NCBI GenBank assembly: GCA_003993805.1
Contig: RSEF01000001.1
Location: 183,467,847-183,531,846, forward strand
Length of the DNA: 64,000 bases
From: Himantopus leucocephalus
Lineage: Eukaryota; Chordata; Aves; Charadriiformes; Recurvirostridae
Direction of reading: 5' to 3'
Part shown: positions 39,651-51,820 of the stretch, in pieces
Numbering within the stretch: the stretch's first letter is position 1
Layout of the letters: each line of letters begins with the position of its first letter
Notes under the pieces: generated by a model
Database searches by the model: none
What the model saw: only the letters and a program-made list of their open reading frames with translations
Told to the model about the DNA's origin: nothing
Made by a program: the position numbers and the translations under genes

Positions 39651-42600
39651 CAGACCATTTGTTTTCAGACTGGAGAATAAATCAGGTTCAGGCAGATTCA
39701 AATTTCACTGAAAAATTGCAAGAGTCATTCGAATATGATATTTTAAAACTCATGCATACAGTTTGAATACGAAACTCAAAAATGAGTATAGGAAATTCAG
39801 CTATGAAACTAGGAATGGCTACAAAAGCTGATGCTATAAAAATACTTGCACACCCAGAATGATGTGATAATGAGCCATACATCAGAAAAAAAATTATAGC
39901 AGACAATATGAACGGAAAGCATACTTAAACTCAAAAGGACACCTGTGCCAGCATTAAAAATGATTTATTACATGAATTGCAGGTCAGAGCAGACAATACG
40001 TGCCTAAAAGAATAAACCAAGAAAGGGTCTCCTTCCACTCAAAATTGGACTATTACATGCATTTCTAAATCAGTGTATCATCTAGTGCAGTAAAATTAAC
40101 TCAAATTAGCATACTATAAACAGCACTATTAAGAAATTTAAGGGCTTTGACTAAATGAAGAAAAATTCAGCTGAAGTCATCACACAAATCTTAATTAAGG
40201 CTGCTGTCTTTGAAATACAAAAGGAAAACAAAACCACAACCTTTGGACAAGTTGCTGCTATTCTCGTGCAAGTCAATCAAAAAAAATGTACTGTAGCTCT
40301 GTTGGCAACTAGTAAGTTAACAGTTACATCACCCCAGTCAACTACGAAATAACCCTTTTTTGTGTGTGTAACCTATCCTCTCTGGCTTCACTTTCTCATC
40401 ATAACTCCAGTATTATAACAACTGCATAAGTAATAGAATATATATATACACACAGGCATACAAATGGGTTGAACCAGACTGATAGGTGATGGTACAGCAT
40501 ACCATTTCAGAACATTAATTGCATACGATGAAACTTCTGTTTAAATTTTTTTTTCGATCAAGATTTGTATTTTTTATTAAAGATTATCAATACATTCTTA
40601 ATTTTTAACTTAAGTACATAGTATCTATTTTGAAAATACTTCAATCATTTCACAATTAGCAGACAACATTTTATAAATATGGTCCATAAAATTTATTAAA
40701 ATATTCTCCTGGATAAGAAAGGCTCAAAAAAGACAATTTCTGTCTTGCAGTTTTCCATCTTCTTATTTTTATGTTTGTGAAACATTCACAGGGTAATATA
40801 ATGCAAACCTTATGTTTATGAAACATTTTGTTGCAAGAAAAAGGAAATAGAGTAAAATAGCATAGTCATGTCTAAACCCATGGTTTGAATATTCATTACC
40901 CTGAAATCAGAAAGGATTATTCAGAAAAAATAACTATAAATCCTACAAATGTGATATGTAGACTTCTGAAATAGGTAAGGACATACACTGGATTCCAGTT
41001 TTCTCATTGCCTCTAGATTCCCTATCCAATACGTTGAGTCATGAAGAGGAAGCAATGTACCACAGAGGGTGGAGAAAATGCCAGGGCTTTTCCTGATTGG
41101 GGGAAAATTATTAGACTTCAACCCAGATAAAAGAGAGTTTCATGTCACATTAAGAATTTTTTTCACTCAGGATTGAAAAACCTGTGGTAGCAAAGGATTT
41201 AAGAGTGTCCCTAATTCTCAGAGTTGCATTGAAGAACCCAGTATGGACCATGAGGACCGCAGACTGCCAACCTATTGTCTCTGTGTGGCCAGTTACAAAC
41301 TCTTCTGCTGGGACTTTTGTTGAGACCATTTTCTTTAATTTTAAGAGCTGAAGCTGCCCTGAAGAAGAAAACAAGTGAAAGAATAATGTGACTGTAAACC
41401 CGAATTATCCTGTGTAGATGAACTGGTCTTGCTGAATCTAGATCAGAGAACATGTGAAAAATACGCTCTAAAACACATTCACTTTTAATACTCTGCCACG
41501 GAAAAAAGGATAGCCCCTCTTGTGTCCTTCACAGAAATCACATGAGAGAAGACAGGAAATTAGCAGCAATCTCTTTACGTTGTTTCTATATATCTACAAT
41601 TTCCTTATATTTATCATTGTAAATTGCCATGCCATAAGACTACTACAGAAAGATCATGTTCAACAGGTGGCAAATACTATCAAAGAAAAAACATGATATT
41701 TAAGATACTGTGACAATCAGCTCTGTTGTATAGGCAAGCCTATGAAATTCAACATATTTTGTTCTGCACTGATCTACATCAATATAATGTTATACTGAGT
41801 TCCTCCTACTCAAATACCTGATAAATGAATCAGTTACAAGAAGCAATTGAGTATAAAGCAAGCCTCTGAACAGGTTTCCATTGCATTTGTCACTGCAATA
41901 AATGAATAAATCTTTCAAATCACTGCTTCTGGTACATTCCCCAAAACCCTTATCATGAAACCTGAATTACAGCATTCTGTGATATAGAAGCTTGTTTCTT
42001 GACAAACAACAAGCGTGCTAATTGTCTTGCTTTGCCTTTCATCCTCAGTAATTACTTTTGTTCCATATGGTGACAAGCTAAATGCCTTCTTTTTGCGTGT
42101 AAAAAAGCAGCGTGATCTTCTGATACCAAAACTGCCCACATTTTGTGTCATGCAAGAAGCTGGATTACCAAATCAATTGCAGTTGTGTGGGTTTGGCAAC
42201 ATCTTGGAAACTTTTGCTAAAATTTTCCTTTGTCACTAGTACAGTTGAGTCCAGTAGAGATAAAAATAGTGGAAAAGACAGTATTAAAGAAATGTTTCTT
42301 ATCTTTTTACTGGATTGCTGGGATTCTCAGTTCTCGGTACCCTCGTACTTAGAGTGACAGGTGCTGACCATTCATAAAATCAGGTCCATTCAATAACCAA
42401 TTCTGACTCTTGCCTATGGGGTTAGCAGGGGCAAAGGCAAGAGCAAAAAGAGCAGGAATGTTAAGCCAGTTGATGAAAAAACAATAGTACCCCCTACTCC
42501 TTCAGCTTCACCCTATGCTTGCACTACTTTAAGCTCATCTTGCTGCAAATACCTATTTATCTGTTTCTTACTTTCCTTGCCGTTACCAAAAATGGAGCTA

Positions 42601-45600
42601 ACATAGTGACAACAAGAAAATTTGGAAAAAAATCTGGTGCATGCAATAACCAACGAAAAGCCTTTTTATGCTTGCTGTAGTGTTTTATAAACAAAGGAAG
42701 GAAACTGACATTTTTGGCCCTTTCTGTCAGTGGGAAAGAAAATAACCAAACCTATGTTAAAAGTCTTAAACACCATTTTCTTAAGAGCTAAACCATGGTA
42801 AGCACCATTTCAGCTAATTTCTAGAGCAAATAAATTTCATCCAAAGTATTTACTGCAAGTCTGGAATACAGACAGACTGTCGCAAAGGTTAATTTAATTT
42901 TCTCCAATTTAACTCGCTCTCTAAAACCTACAAAACTTTGAATGAGGATCTCAGGAAACAGATCACTAACGTATGAAACAGCTTTATTAATTCTTTGTAA
43001 TCATGGCCAGCACTTAGGTAGAAAGAACATTCAGGAATATGCTAATGGTTTGCTGTTAAGGTAGAGTTAAGCTAGTAAACTTGAAAAACTGTTCATATCA
43101 GGTTTTCTTTAAAATAAACCAAAAAAAGTTAAATAATAATATTAGCCCAGGGTATTTGTTTTTAATTTTGAATTAAAAGCTAAGATATAAATATTTGCTT
43201 GTGAGAGGAACAATCAAAGTACTGTGAGATTGACATGAGTAGGCAGCTAGTAAATTAAAATAACTTGAAAATATGTCTTGATAAGAAAACAGGGCTTAAA
43301 GAGTAAACATGGCGAATTACTGAAGATAAGGAGTAAATTATATGTTTAACTTCTTTGTAATGTACCAATCTAAGGAGTAAAAATAATATGCAAAGTTACA
43401 TACTTTGGCAGTTACGCCATTTTTAAATAACACAAATTTCATACTCACCCTATACCTCAGTTTACAGATCACCATACTAGTAGGCATTATACCAAATTTC
43501 CCTTAAATTAACCCTGAATGCATTTTTCACCTTGCAGTACAGATACAGCCTCTAACTACTATTTTCTCTTAGCAGCTATCCTCTCTCACATCCAAATGTG
43601 TAGCTCTCTCAGACAAACACACACACTCACAAAAGAAACTTCTTAGGCTTTGGAAATAATGCAAAGATCAGCCTGTTACTCTGGTGTTTTGAGACCCTCA
43701 AAGCAAATTCCTTGACTGAAAAGGCAACCAGAACATACTTGGAGCACAGCAACAGGGAATAAAAAAAAATATTTTTTTCTCTATTTTTTTTTTTCAGTCT
43801 TCATCTTGTAAAATTACATTATTCAATTACAACTCCCAGGAAAAGAGAAATTTACCTAAAATGAGACCACTGGGTTTAACAGGACTCTTGAAAATCATCA
43901 TCCATCCTAAACAAAGGGTGTAACAGGAGTTGCCATATCTGAACTTAGTGCGAATGGTTTTCATCTTCTGCACTTTAGGGCTAAACTGAATATTTTATAG
44001 AGAATCAGCATGGGAAACTACTGAGGAAAAGTAGCCTAAGAGATTCTTATGAATCAATGTTTCCTTATGTATATTTATTTTTCCTCACAATACTCTCAAA
44101 TATGGCAGATTTTTTTTTAAATCAAAGCTTCTCTTCTTCCCTTAAATAAAAGGCCAAAGCAAGAACAGATTGTGAAGCCATTATATTCATGAAGAGAAAA
44201 AGAGAGGTTAATTCAAAATTCTATGGTCTGTTGAACCCAATATCCGCACGTTCCCCAAAGCAACAACAAACGCACCACGGAAACTCAATCAAGGCATCAA
44301 ACCCACTCTAGCAAATGTGTTGTGCCAACCCATTATTAATGTTGCCTCTCAGGGAAATTCTGTATCAGCATGAACTTGCTGAAAATATTTTTCACAAATT
44401 CACATTATACTATTTCCTTGACATTAAATGCCAAAGACGGCAAATTAGGAGAGGCCTGAGAGAGGAGAGAGATTCAAGGATGAGTTCTGTTCACAGAACC
44501 AATCTGATGAACACACTGCGCAAGTACACTCAGAAAGGGCTTAATACACTGACATTAGCTGTTGGTGAATTTGACAGGTTATAGACAAGTAAGCTGTCCT
44601 TGTGAAGAGAGTTTCTGTGGACTCGTTTTCCTGTATTCCTCCCCATGCCAATCACAGGAACGGGAGTGAAATATCGGTGAACGAGCATAGCTGAATTAAG
44701 CCATTCAGCACAAGAGTATGGAGCTTAATTGTGTTCCCTCACATCTTTTCCTACTGCCAAATAAAAACACCATTGTCCTTCCTGAAGAATTCCCTTTCAT
44801 GTCTCAAGGATCTCTGCCAACTTAGTTGTGAGAGTCACACTGCATGCCCAAGTGGAAGTGAGGGGATCTCACGTCTTCAAATTTATCCCTTCACCCTCTT
44901 TTTGGCAATAGAATTTGAATGCAGTAAGCACTGCTGAACACACCGAGAAAGTTCATTCAGTAGGTGCCTGCACAAAAAAAAAGAAGTCTTTTTACAATTT
45001 GGATGCAAGCTACATTGAAAGCTCTGTATGCATGTCATCTAAACAAGCATGTTAAATGCATGCTAACTGCATCTCAGCCTCACAACTTCAGAGTACAAAT
45101 CTTATCTGCGGCAATAATGCAAACGTCCACTTTCATAGATGAAATGCTGCAGTAGGTGGGAGGGGGAGGAAGAAGGGAAATACTTTCCATCATGTGACCT
45201 AATTAAAACTGTAGATTATAAAGGAAATTGATGGCACAAAAGTTCAGATATTAAACACATATTTTTAAAGATTCAAAATCATGTTGGGGTGTGAGTATTC
45301 ATTAGCAGGCTCTGTGAGACCAGGGGACATTAGAAGAAATTTCACAGGAATTTTCTGTAATGCCAGTGACTGAATCACTCTGAAATCCCATAGGGTTTTT
45401 TTTTAGAAAAAAATGTCATTCAATAAAACAGCAGCAACAATGAAACATGTCACATCTGAAGCTGTTATGTCATTATGGCTATCATCTGGCTATCACTGAT
45501 ACGGTAAGTCTGTCACACACAAATATTATTTAGTAATCAAACTCAAGTTTTATGTATGTTCTTACTTTTTTTCTTAAAAGATTACTTATTAAAAGAAAAC

Positions 45601-48264
45601 ATGACAAGTAAAAACATTTTCACTGAAGTGAAAGCAAACAGTGACTTTGCTGAAATATTAAATACCACACTGAAGTATGAAAAACACAATAAGGATAATT
45701 CATTCAGTAGGAGAACAAATAGAATTCTGTATTCATTTCTTTAAATGTCTGCACTGAAAAATCAGCTCTTGGCACGTGTCATGCAGCTGGGACAAAACCA
45801 GTCTGTAATTTCATTCGGTGCTCCAGTTGGAATTGATTTCCTAACACCTCCTGCAATAAGGACAAACTGTTGTTTTTGCAGAAGTCTGGGCAACTAACCC
45901 TACAGAAAGCCTCTAAAAACACACTGGTTGGGAATGGAGGAAACTGTGAAATGCACAAGCCAACAGTTTTATTTAGTAATAAATTCAATCTTTTGGCATA
46001 ATTGCCATATGGTACATGATTTTCTTTTTTTTTTTTAATGTTTAGCACTTTTTCATTAGAAATTAGTGTTTTTCTTTTGTTTTAAAAAATCTCTTTATTG
46101 GGGCAAACATGCTTTTCTTACTTTCCTTTAAAGTCCAAGAGTCTGCCAAAGGTAAGCACATATTCACAATGTACTGCTAGGTGGATGTATGTTTTGTTCA
46201 AAATTCTTTTAAGAAGAAAGCAATACTCAGATGAAGATGGACCAGAATCGGGACTGTAAATTAAATCAAACACATTAAAAAAGAGATTTATAGCACATTT
46301 GCTCCTTCAATCTACAGCTCATTTATTCTAAATACCTCTTCCTAATGAGTAATTTTCTGGATGTCACCACAATTTACTAGGGTCAGCATCCAAGTGTAGT
46401 ACAAGCAACATATTTAAATCAGTTTATTTGGTCAGGAAAGAGCAATATAACCTGGCATATATCAAGAAATTATTAATTTGGCTGTACTCAGGGACAAAAA
46501 CATTGCTGCTGCAATAGAGGAGCGGCAAGCTGTAAGTAAAGTATCCTTTTTGATTGCATAAACGAGATTCCTAAAAAGGTGTTGAATAAATATGGATCTA
46601 TCATTATTCCTGCAAGGAGGATATTAGGGTTCCAGCTGCTAACTGTAAGTGTTTGGATTCAGACTGTGAGAAGCAGGAACCAAGATCCAGGCTAATCTTC
46701 ACGCATCAGGCCCCCGAAGAGAAAAATCTTGCCCCTCAGTTCTTACTCCATCTTTTCATCCAAGGTGCTCCAGACCCTTTAGCAATTTTTTTCCATGTGG
46801 TCCAAGGAGGGAGAACAAAGACAGAAGAGTAAGAACAAAGACAAAAGAGTGACAGAGCTTTCAGTTTCTGACTCTCCCCTTCTACAGACGAAAACTGGAA
46901 AAAGTATCTCAAGCTTAATATTGTTCTTTTTGCTACTGGTTTCCTCATTGTGCATTATGAAACTACCATTTACGTGGGGGCCTAGGTTTTCCCTGCACTG
47001 GAGAGAAAGGGAAATTAAAAATCTTTTAATTAGAAAGCTATCCTGTTAATGTTAAGAAGGACAAAATCTTACAGCCTGATGAACTGAAGAAAAGCATATG
47101 TTTTCATAGGTCTGTAGTACCCCATTCATGACAATGTGCAGCGTATTAACAGTAAGGAAGCCATTTCTTTAAAAGAAAGCATGAAACTACTTTAGGTAAA
47201 ATCATAACTATCCTAATTTCTCAATTCAGTGGGAGTTTTGGTATGTGCTAAACTTGCATTAAAAATGAGTTATGAAAATAGCTGTCATATAGGCCATTTT
47301 CAAAACATGAATAATTCAAACAAGTTCCTAATTTTTTTTTCTCAAAAAATATTAAACTCTGTAGCTTGTACAATTAATGCAGCTGAAATAGTGAGACTTT
47401 AAAAGCAACCACTTATTCTATACAATAACATTTCATTGGAAATTTTATTGTGTTTATTTTCATGGATCTCAATAGACAATATATCCTGCACAAGGAAAAC
47501 ATGTAATCCATTTTACCGACAGTGCACAGTCAAAAGAGAGATGGAGTTTGCACTTCGCATGTTGTGAACGAAAATTGAGAATATATGTAATAAGCATCTC
47601 TAAACCTTAATGAGTTATTGAGCTGTGTGTCTCCTAGTGTGTCAGTGATTCTTTTTAATTTATTTTCTAGTTTCTACATAACTATTCTGTAGGAAAAGAA
47701 AGCCCAAATGAAATTAAAGTGAAAATATACAATGAAGTTAATAAAAAGCAAATGCTATTGCAATTAAACCCATATTTGCCCCGGGGTAAATGCATGGCAA
47801 GAATCAAACCAGGAGTGACTATGGCACTGAAACTCCAGCCAGAATCATCCCTGGGACTTCCAGAAAAGGGTACTCCTCACAGCTATTCTCTCCAGAGGTA
47901 CGTATGTGTACAGAGACAGGAATGATAGTTGCTGCTTAAAATATTGAACATTTTTTAAACATCAAAGGCAAATAATTTTATTTCCCCTCAAGATTAATTG
48001 AATGAGCTCAAACAAAATACGTATCTTGTCTTCGCAGTTCTTCCAGCAACGGCAATTTTAGCAAAACCATCCTAGCTCAGAATTTGGATGGAAAACATCT
48101 AAGTAACAAATACAAGGCAGAAAGAAGTAGGTGTATATGGGATGGAAATACAAATACTGCCAGATAGATTGAAAAAATATCTAAAAGATTGTAAACAAAA
48201 GTTGTGGACCAAAGATTCTGTTCAAATGAAGGGCAAGATTTGGGAAACCACTATTAGGTTCCCT
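39651..48264. other. Non-coding AT-rich interval
   Basis: No gene can be supported in these 8.6 kb. TA/CA dinucleotide patch near 40438-40456, A/T runs near 43770-43796 and 46028-46038, and an imperfect 20-bp tandem repeat (AGAACAAAGACAGAAGAGTA and a near copy) at 46812-46850. Frames are all under 100 codons. Confidence 0.6.
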
Positions 48265-48370
48265 CTTCTACCGCAGGCTTACTATATAACTTCTGCTAAA
48301 TGGCTTAGGGCAAGCAAATTCTTTTGTGGGCCTTTCAGTCCTAGAACTGGAAGTCACCTCTGCCCATAAG
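48265..48370 (+). mobile_element. Possible MIR relic
   Basis: Contains GGCTTACTATATAACTTCTG, then GGCTTAGGGCAAGCAAATTC, similar to the MIR 'ccacttactagctgtgtgacc' and 'cttgggcaagttactt' blocks in forward order. Downstream blocks are not clear, so confidence is limited. Confidence 0.4.
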
Positions 48371-49613
48371 AAAACAATTCTTACTATATTTAACATGTTC
48401 ATGTCTTCCAGATCCGCAGTAACTGCAATATCACAAAACAGTTCTGCTGTTTAACCGTCTTTGCCACTGAAAAGCTTTTCTAAACATCTAGCATAAAAAA
48501 CCCTTCTTTCTACTTCAAATCAGTATTTTTTGCTTACCTAAGTTGGCTTACTCACACTCTCAAGTGACCTTAGTATAGAGACATACCACACATGATCTGA
48601 ACTACATCAGCGGATCATGTCTAATTACACTTCAATTAACATTGGCTAAGAGTCTGCTATTGAAGCTCAGAGGATGTGTAGTGACCGTGAAGCTTTTGTA
48701 ACTCACTTATGTCTGATCTGGGCATGAAATCCATTCCCTTGCCTTCTCAGGACTGAGTGCCTCCTCTAGTCCATCCAAATCCATGAAGGAGGTTTGCTAG
48801 ATCAGTTTCAGTAGTAAGCACTCCTGGATCACACCTAACAAATCTGGCACCGCGTATGAATAGTTGTTGTTGTTTAATCTAACAGGATAAAGCACATATT
48901 CTGAACTAGGCTGAAGCCAGGGAGATATTAATGTACAAGTTATATGACCTACATACAGACCTATACAGTGAAGTAAAGTGGAATTAAACTAAGAAAAGCT
49001 TAACCTAACAGTAGCATTTCACTATTACATCATTGCTGCATTCAGAAGAGAGGGGCAAATGAGAGGTGGTTGGAAAAGTAGCTGAATGCTCCAGAGTCAT
49101 CACCTCAGAGATGACAGCCAGTGGTCAAAGAGCACTTTCATAGAGTCAGGTAGAATCACTAAACCAAAAAATTAAAATAAATAAATAAATTTTAAAAAAA
49201 TTATTCACTAATTTCCAAAGTGATTAGGAAGTATTTGTTGTCATTACCACAGAAATGCATACCACTTGCCACTGCTTGTGTGTGATACAGCCCTGCAGCC
49301 CTGTAGCTACAGCACTACTCTGCAAGCCTCAGTAGAGCCTTGCTGGCAAAATATCAGGGAAGACTTCCTAATGATACCAAGTCTGCCAGACTTGAAGACG
49401 ATCTCCCGACAAGAATGGTTTAAACACAGACACTTAGCACGTATAAGACAGGTTCAGTCAGACTGCTAGAAAGTAAAGACCTGCAAAGAGCAAAAAGTAC
49501 TAGATACAGATCCCTTCTAACATCTTTCTTCTATTCATCCTGAATTAAGCTAAATCTCCTGGTTAAATTGTACAATTCTAAAAAGTTGGAAGTCCTAGAA
49601 AATTCTGACTAAT
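48371..49613. other. Non-coding interval
   Basis: Contains an (AAAT)n-like patch at about 49170-49200. No gene or named repeat can be supported. Confidence 0.6.
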
Positions 49614-49927
49614 AAAAAAAAATGCAAATTTATGTTCCCACTCAAAGATTAANTAAAAATGCAAATTTATGTTCCCATGCAAAGATTAATATAAAAACCT
49701 AGTCCCTCCCTTCATTTTTTCTCTACTTAGTATTCAGTACATATTGGACTATGCTAGTNAAAAAATGCAAATTTATGTTCCCACTCAAAGATTAATATAA
49801 AAACCTAGTCCCTCCCTTCATTTTTTTCTCTACTTAGTATTCAGTACATATTGGACTATGCTAGTTAAATGTGATCCTTAACACTCAGCCTAACTNTTAA
49901 ATGTGATCCTTAACACTCAGCCTAACT
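49614..49927. repeat. Ladder of N-joined overlapping duplicates
   Basis: Three single Ns (49653, 49759, 49896) each separate copies of the same sequence. The block AAATGCAAATTTATGTTCCC occurs three times (just before 49653, after 49653 and after 49759). The segment 49655-49758 reappears from 49761 with about two substitutions and one extra T. The 31 bp before 49896 (49865-49895) repeat exactly after it (49897-49927). Each N therefore sits between overlapping contig ends, and the true locus is probably one copy of about 170 bp. Confidence 0.93.
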
Positions 49928-50866
49928 TAATAACTTATTTATCATCATGAGTATCTGGCAAATCCAACTTCCTAAAGTATATTAAGTTGCTTTTACGAGC
50001 AACTTAACTTAGCAATGAGAAGAAGTTATGCACCTTCCCAGGCTTACAGAGAGATCCTGCCTGCTTATACACCTTAAATCTCCTCGGTAACTGCATAAAA
50101 ATATGGGCACTTAAGCCAGGAGAAATAGTTCAGTAGGCATCGAATATTAAAGCACAAAATAGATGGCAGCATTAGAAAATTGTTCCTGAACATCTCTTCC
50201 AGAAAGATAACTAAAAGACTTTCCACAGCCAGTTATTGTGATAATACACAGACCTCGGCAGTTAAACAAAGGCCCCCCAATGTGATATCTCAAGTCATGT
50301 CACAGCTTTCTGTCTTTTTGCTCATGGCTGTCCACTGGGAAATACATTTTTTTTTCTTTTTTTCCTGTTGCTCTGCCACATTTTAAGACAGGTGAATGAA
50401 GAATGAAGTCAGTATACACGGAGGTTCAATGTGTTTTAGAAAGGTCTCCTCTTGAGCGTATTAAGTGCTGTCACTGGGGTGGCCATAATGATGCTGCTGA
50501 ATGAATGCTTTCATTATATTACCCATATTATACTACACACATCAAATATACACATATGCATATGTATACATTTTTTGCACTAATGTTATATGCAATACAT
50601 TATATAAAGAGAAATGAATAAAAATCAAAAGAATACTTGCAAGGAAAACATGCTAACATTATTTCTCAAAACATTTAAAGAGTTATCAGAGTATTAAGAA
50701 ACATGTATAACTACTGATGGAAATGGAATCTTCATAAGAAATAATTATTAGCAAGGGAATCTAGGTATTTGTGAACACATCTGTCTGCTTTTCATTTAAA
50801 AAATGTGATTCCAAGCCAGCCGACGGACTAAAGTCTATATGTACCTGTTACATTTTCATAGACCAG
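49928..50866. other. Non-coding interval up to gap
   Basis: AT-rich, with a TATACACATATGCATATGTATACA-type dyad near 50550. No gene can be supported. Ends at the second 100-N gap. Confidence 0.6.
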
Positions 50867-50966
50867 NNNNNNNNNNNNNNNNNNNNNNNNNNNNNNNNNN
50901 NNNNNNNNNNNNNNNNNNNNNNNNNNNNNNNNNNNNNNNNNNNNNNNNNNNNNNNNNNNNNNNNNN
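50867..50966. other. Assembly gap, 100 N
   Basis: Exactly 100 unknown bases. The octamer TTTCATAG occurs shortly before the gap (about 50854-50861) and directly after it (50967-50974), so the contig ends may overlap, or the gap may hide a short repeat. Confidence 0.99.
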
Positions 50967-51022
50967 TTTCATAGGTAGTGAAGACAAAATAACAATCCTG
51001 AGACCCCAGTTTCTACAGTATC

Positions 51023-51820
51023 TGTGAACCCCTCAACCTTTCCCAGGTGCCCTACCTTGGTGTTTTGGGTGGACGTGGCAGGGCTTTGATATCGCAGGGC
51101 TGCAGGGGCGGTCTCTGTGAGGAGAGGCCGGGGCTGCCCCGTGTCGGACACAGCCAACCGACCCACCACAGGGCACGGATGACCCCCTCGGACAAGATGG
51201 CGGCACCTCAGGGGAAAACAACTTCCAGAAAGGGCAAAACGTCACACAGGCAGGGAGGGGTGAGGAAAAAAAATAGTGGGAGAAACAGCCCTGCAGACAC
51301 CAAAGGTGAGAGAAGAAGGAGGGGTGAGGAGGTGTTCCACGCATGTGAGCAGAGATTCCCCTGCAGCCCCTGGAGACGGCATCTGAGCAGATGTCCACAC
51401 TGCAGCCTGTGGAGGACCCCATGCCACAGCAAGTTTATACTGAAGGACTGCAGCCCATGGGATGGACCCACGTTGGAGCAGGGGAAAACTGTGAGGTGGG
51501 AGGAGTGGCAGAGAGGAGCTATTATGGACTGACCGCTACCCCCCATTCCCCATCCTCCGGCACCGCTTGGTGGTGGGGGGAAAGGTGTTGTTTTTGTCTT
51601 TGTTTTTCACCATCCAGTTCCATCTTAATTGGCAATAAATGAAATTTATTTTCTCCCAGTCAAGTCTGGTTTGCCCATGACAGTAATTGTTAAGCTATCT
51701 CCCTGCCTTTACCTTGACCCATGCGCTTTTTCATCTTATTTTTCCTCTGTCCTGCCGAGGAGGGGGAGTGAGAGAGCCACTGGATGGGCGTCTGGCATCT
51801 GGCCAGGATCAACCCACCAC
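51023..51820 (+). mobile_element. Avian endogenous retrovirus solo LTR
   Basis: About 800 bp of GC-richer sequence with the layout of a bird ERV long terminal repeat. It starts near TGTGAACCCC, has a central repeated region with CTGCAGCC at 51361, 51400 and 51448, an AATAAA polyadenylation signal at 51634-51639 followed by a T-rich/GT stretch (to about 51680), and ends near GGATCAACCCACCAC. I recognise the central region (GTGGAGGACCCCATGCC, GGAGCAGGGGAAAACTG) and the 3' region (GGCAATAAAT, CCGAGGAGGGGGAGTGA) from bird LTRs. The exact subfamily name I cannot give. No gag, pol or env follows, so it is a solo LTR or cut by the adjacent gap. I see no clear target-site duplication. Open frames up to 161 codons inside it are not genes. 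Confidence 0.85.
51634..51639 (+). promoter_or_regulatory. LTR polyadenylation signal AATAAA
   Basis: Canonical hexamer within the LTR, followed by a T-rich region typical of the R/U5 boundary. It also supports the plus-strand orientation of the element. Confidence 0.7.

Noticed and set aside
51047..51532. 161-codon plus-strand frame, the longest in the window
   Set aside because: It lies entirely inside the ERV LTR, is overlapped by equally long frames in other registers, and has no retroviral or cellular protein motif. High GC makes stop codons rare here.
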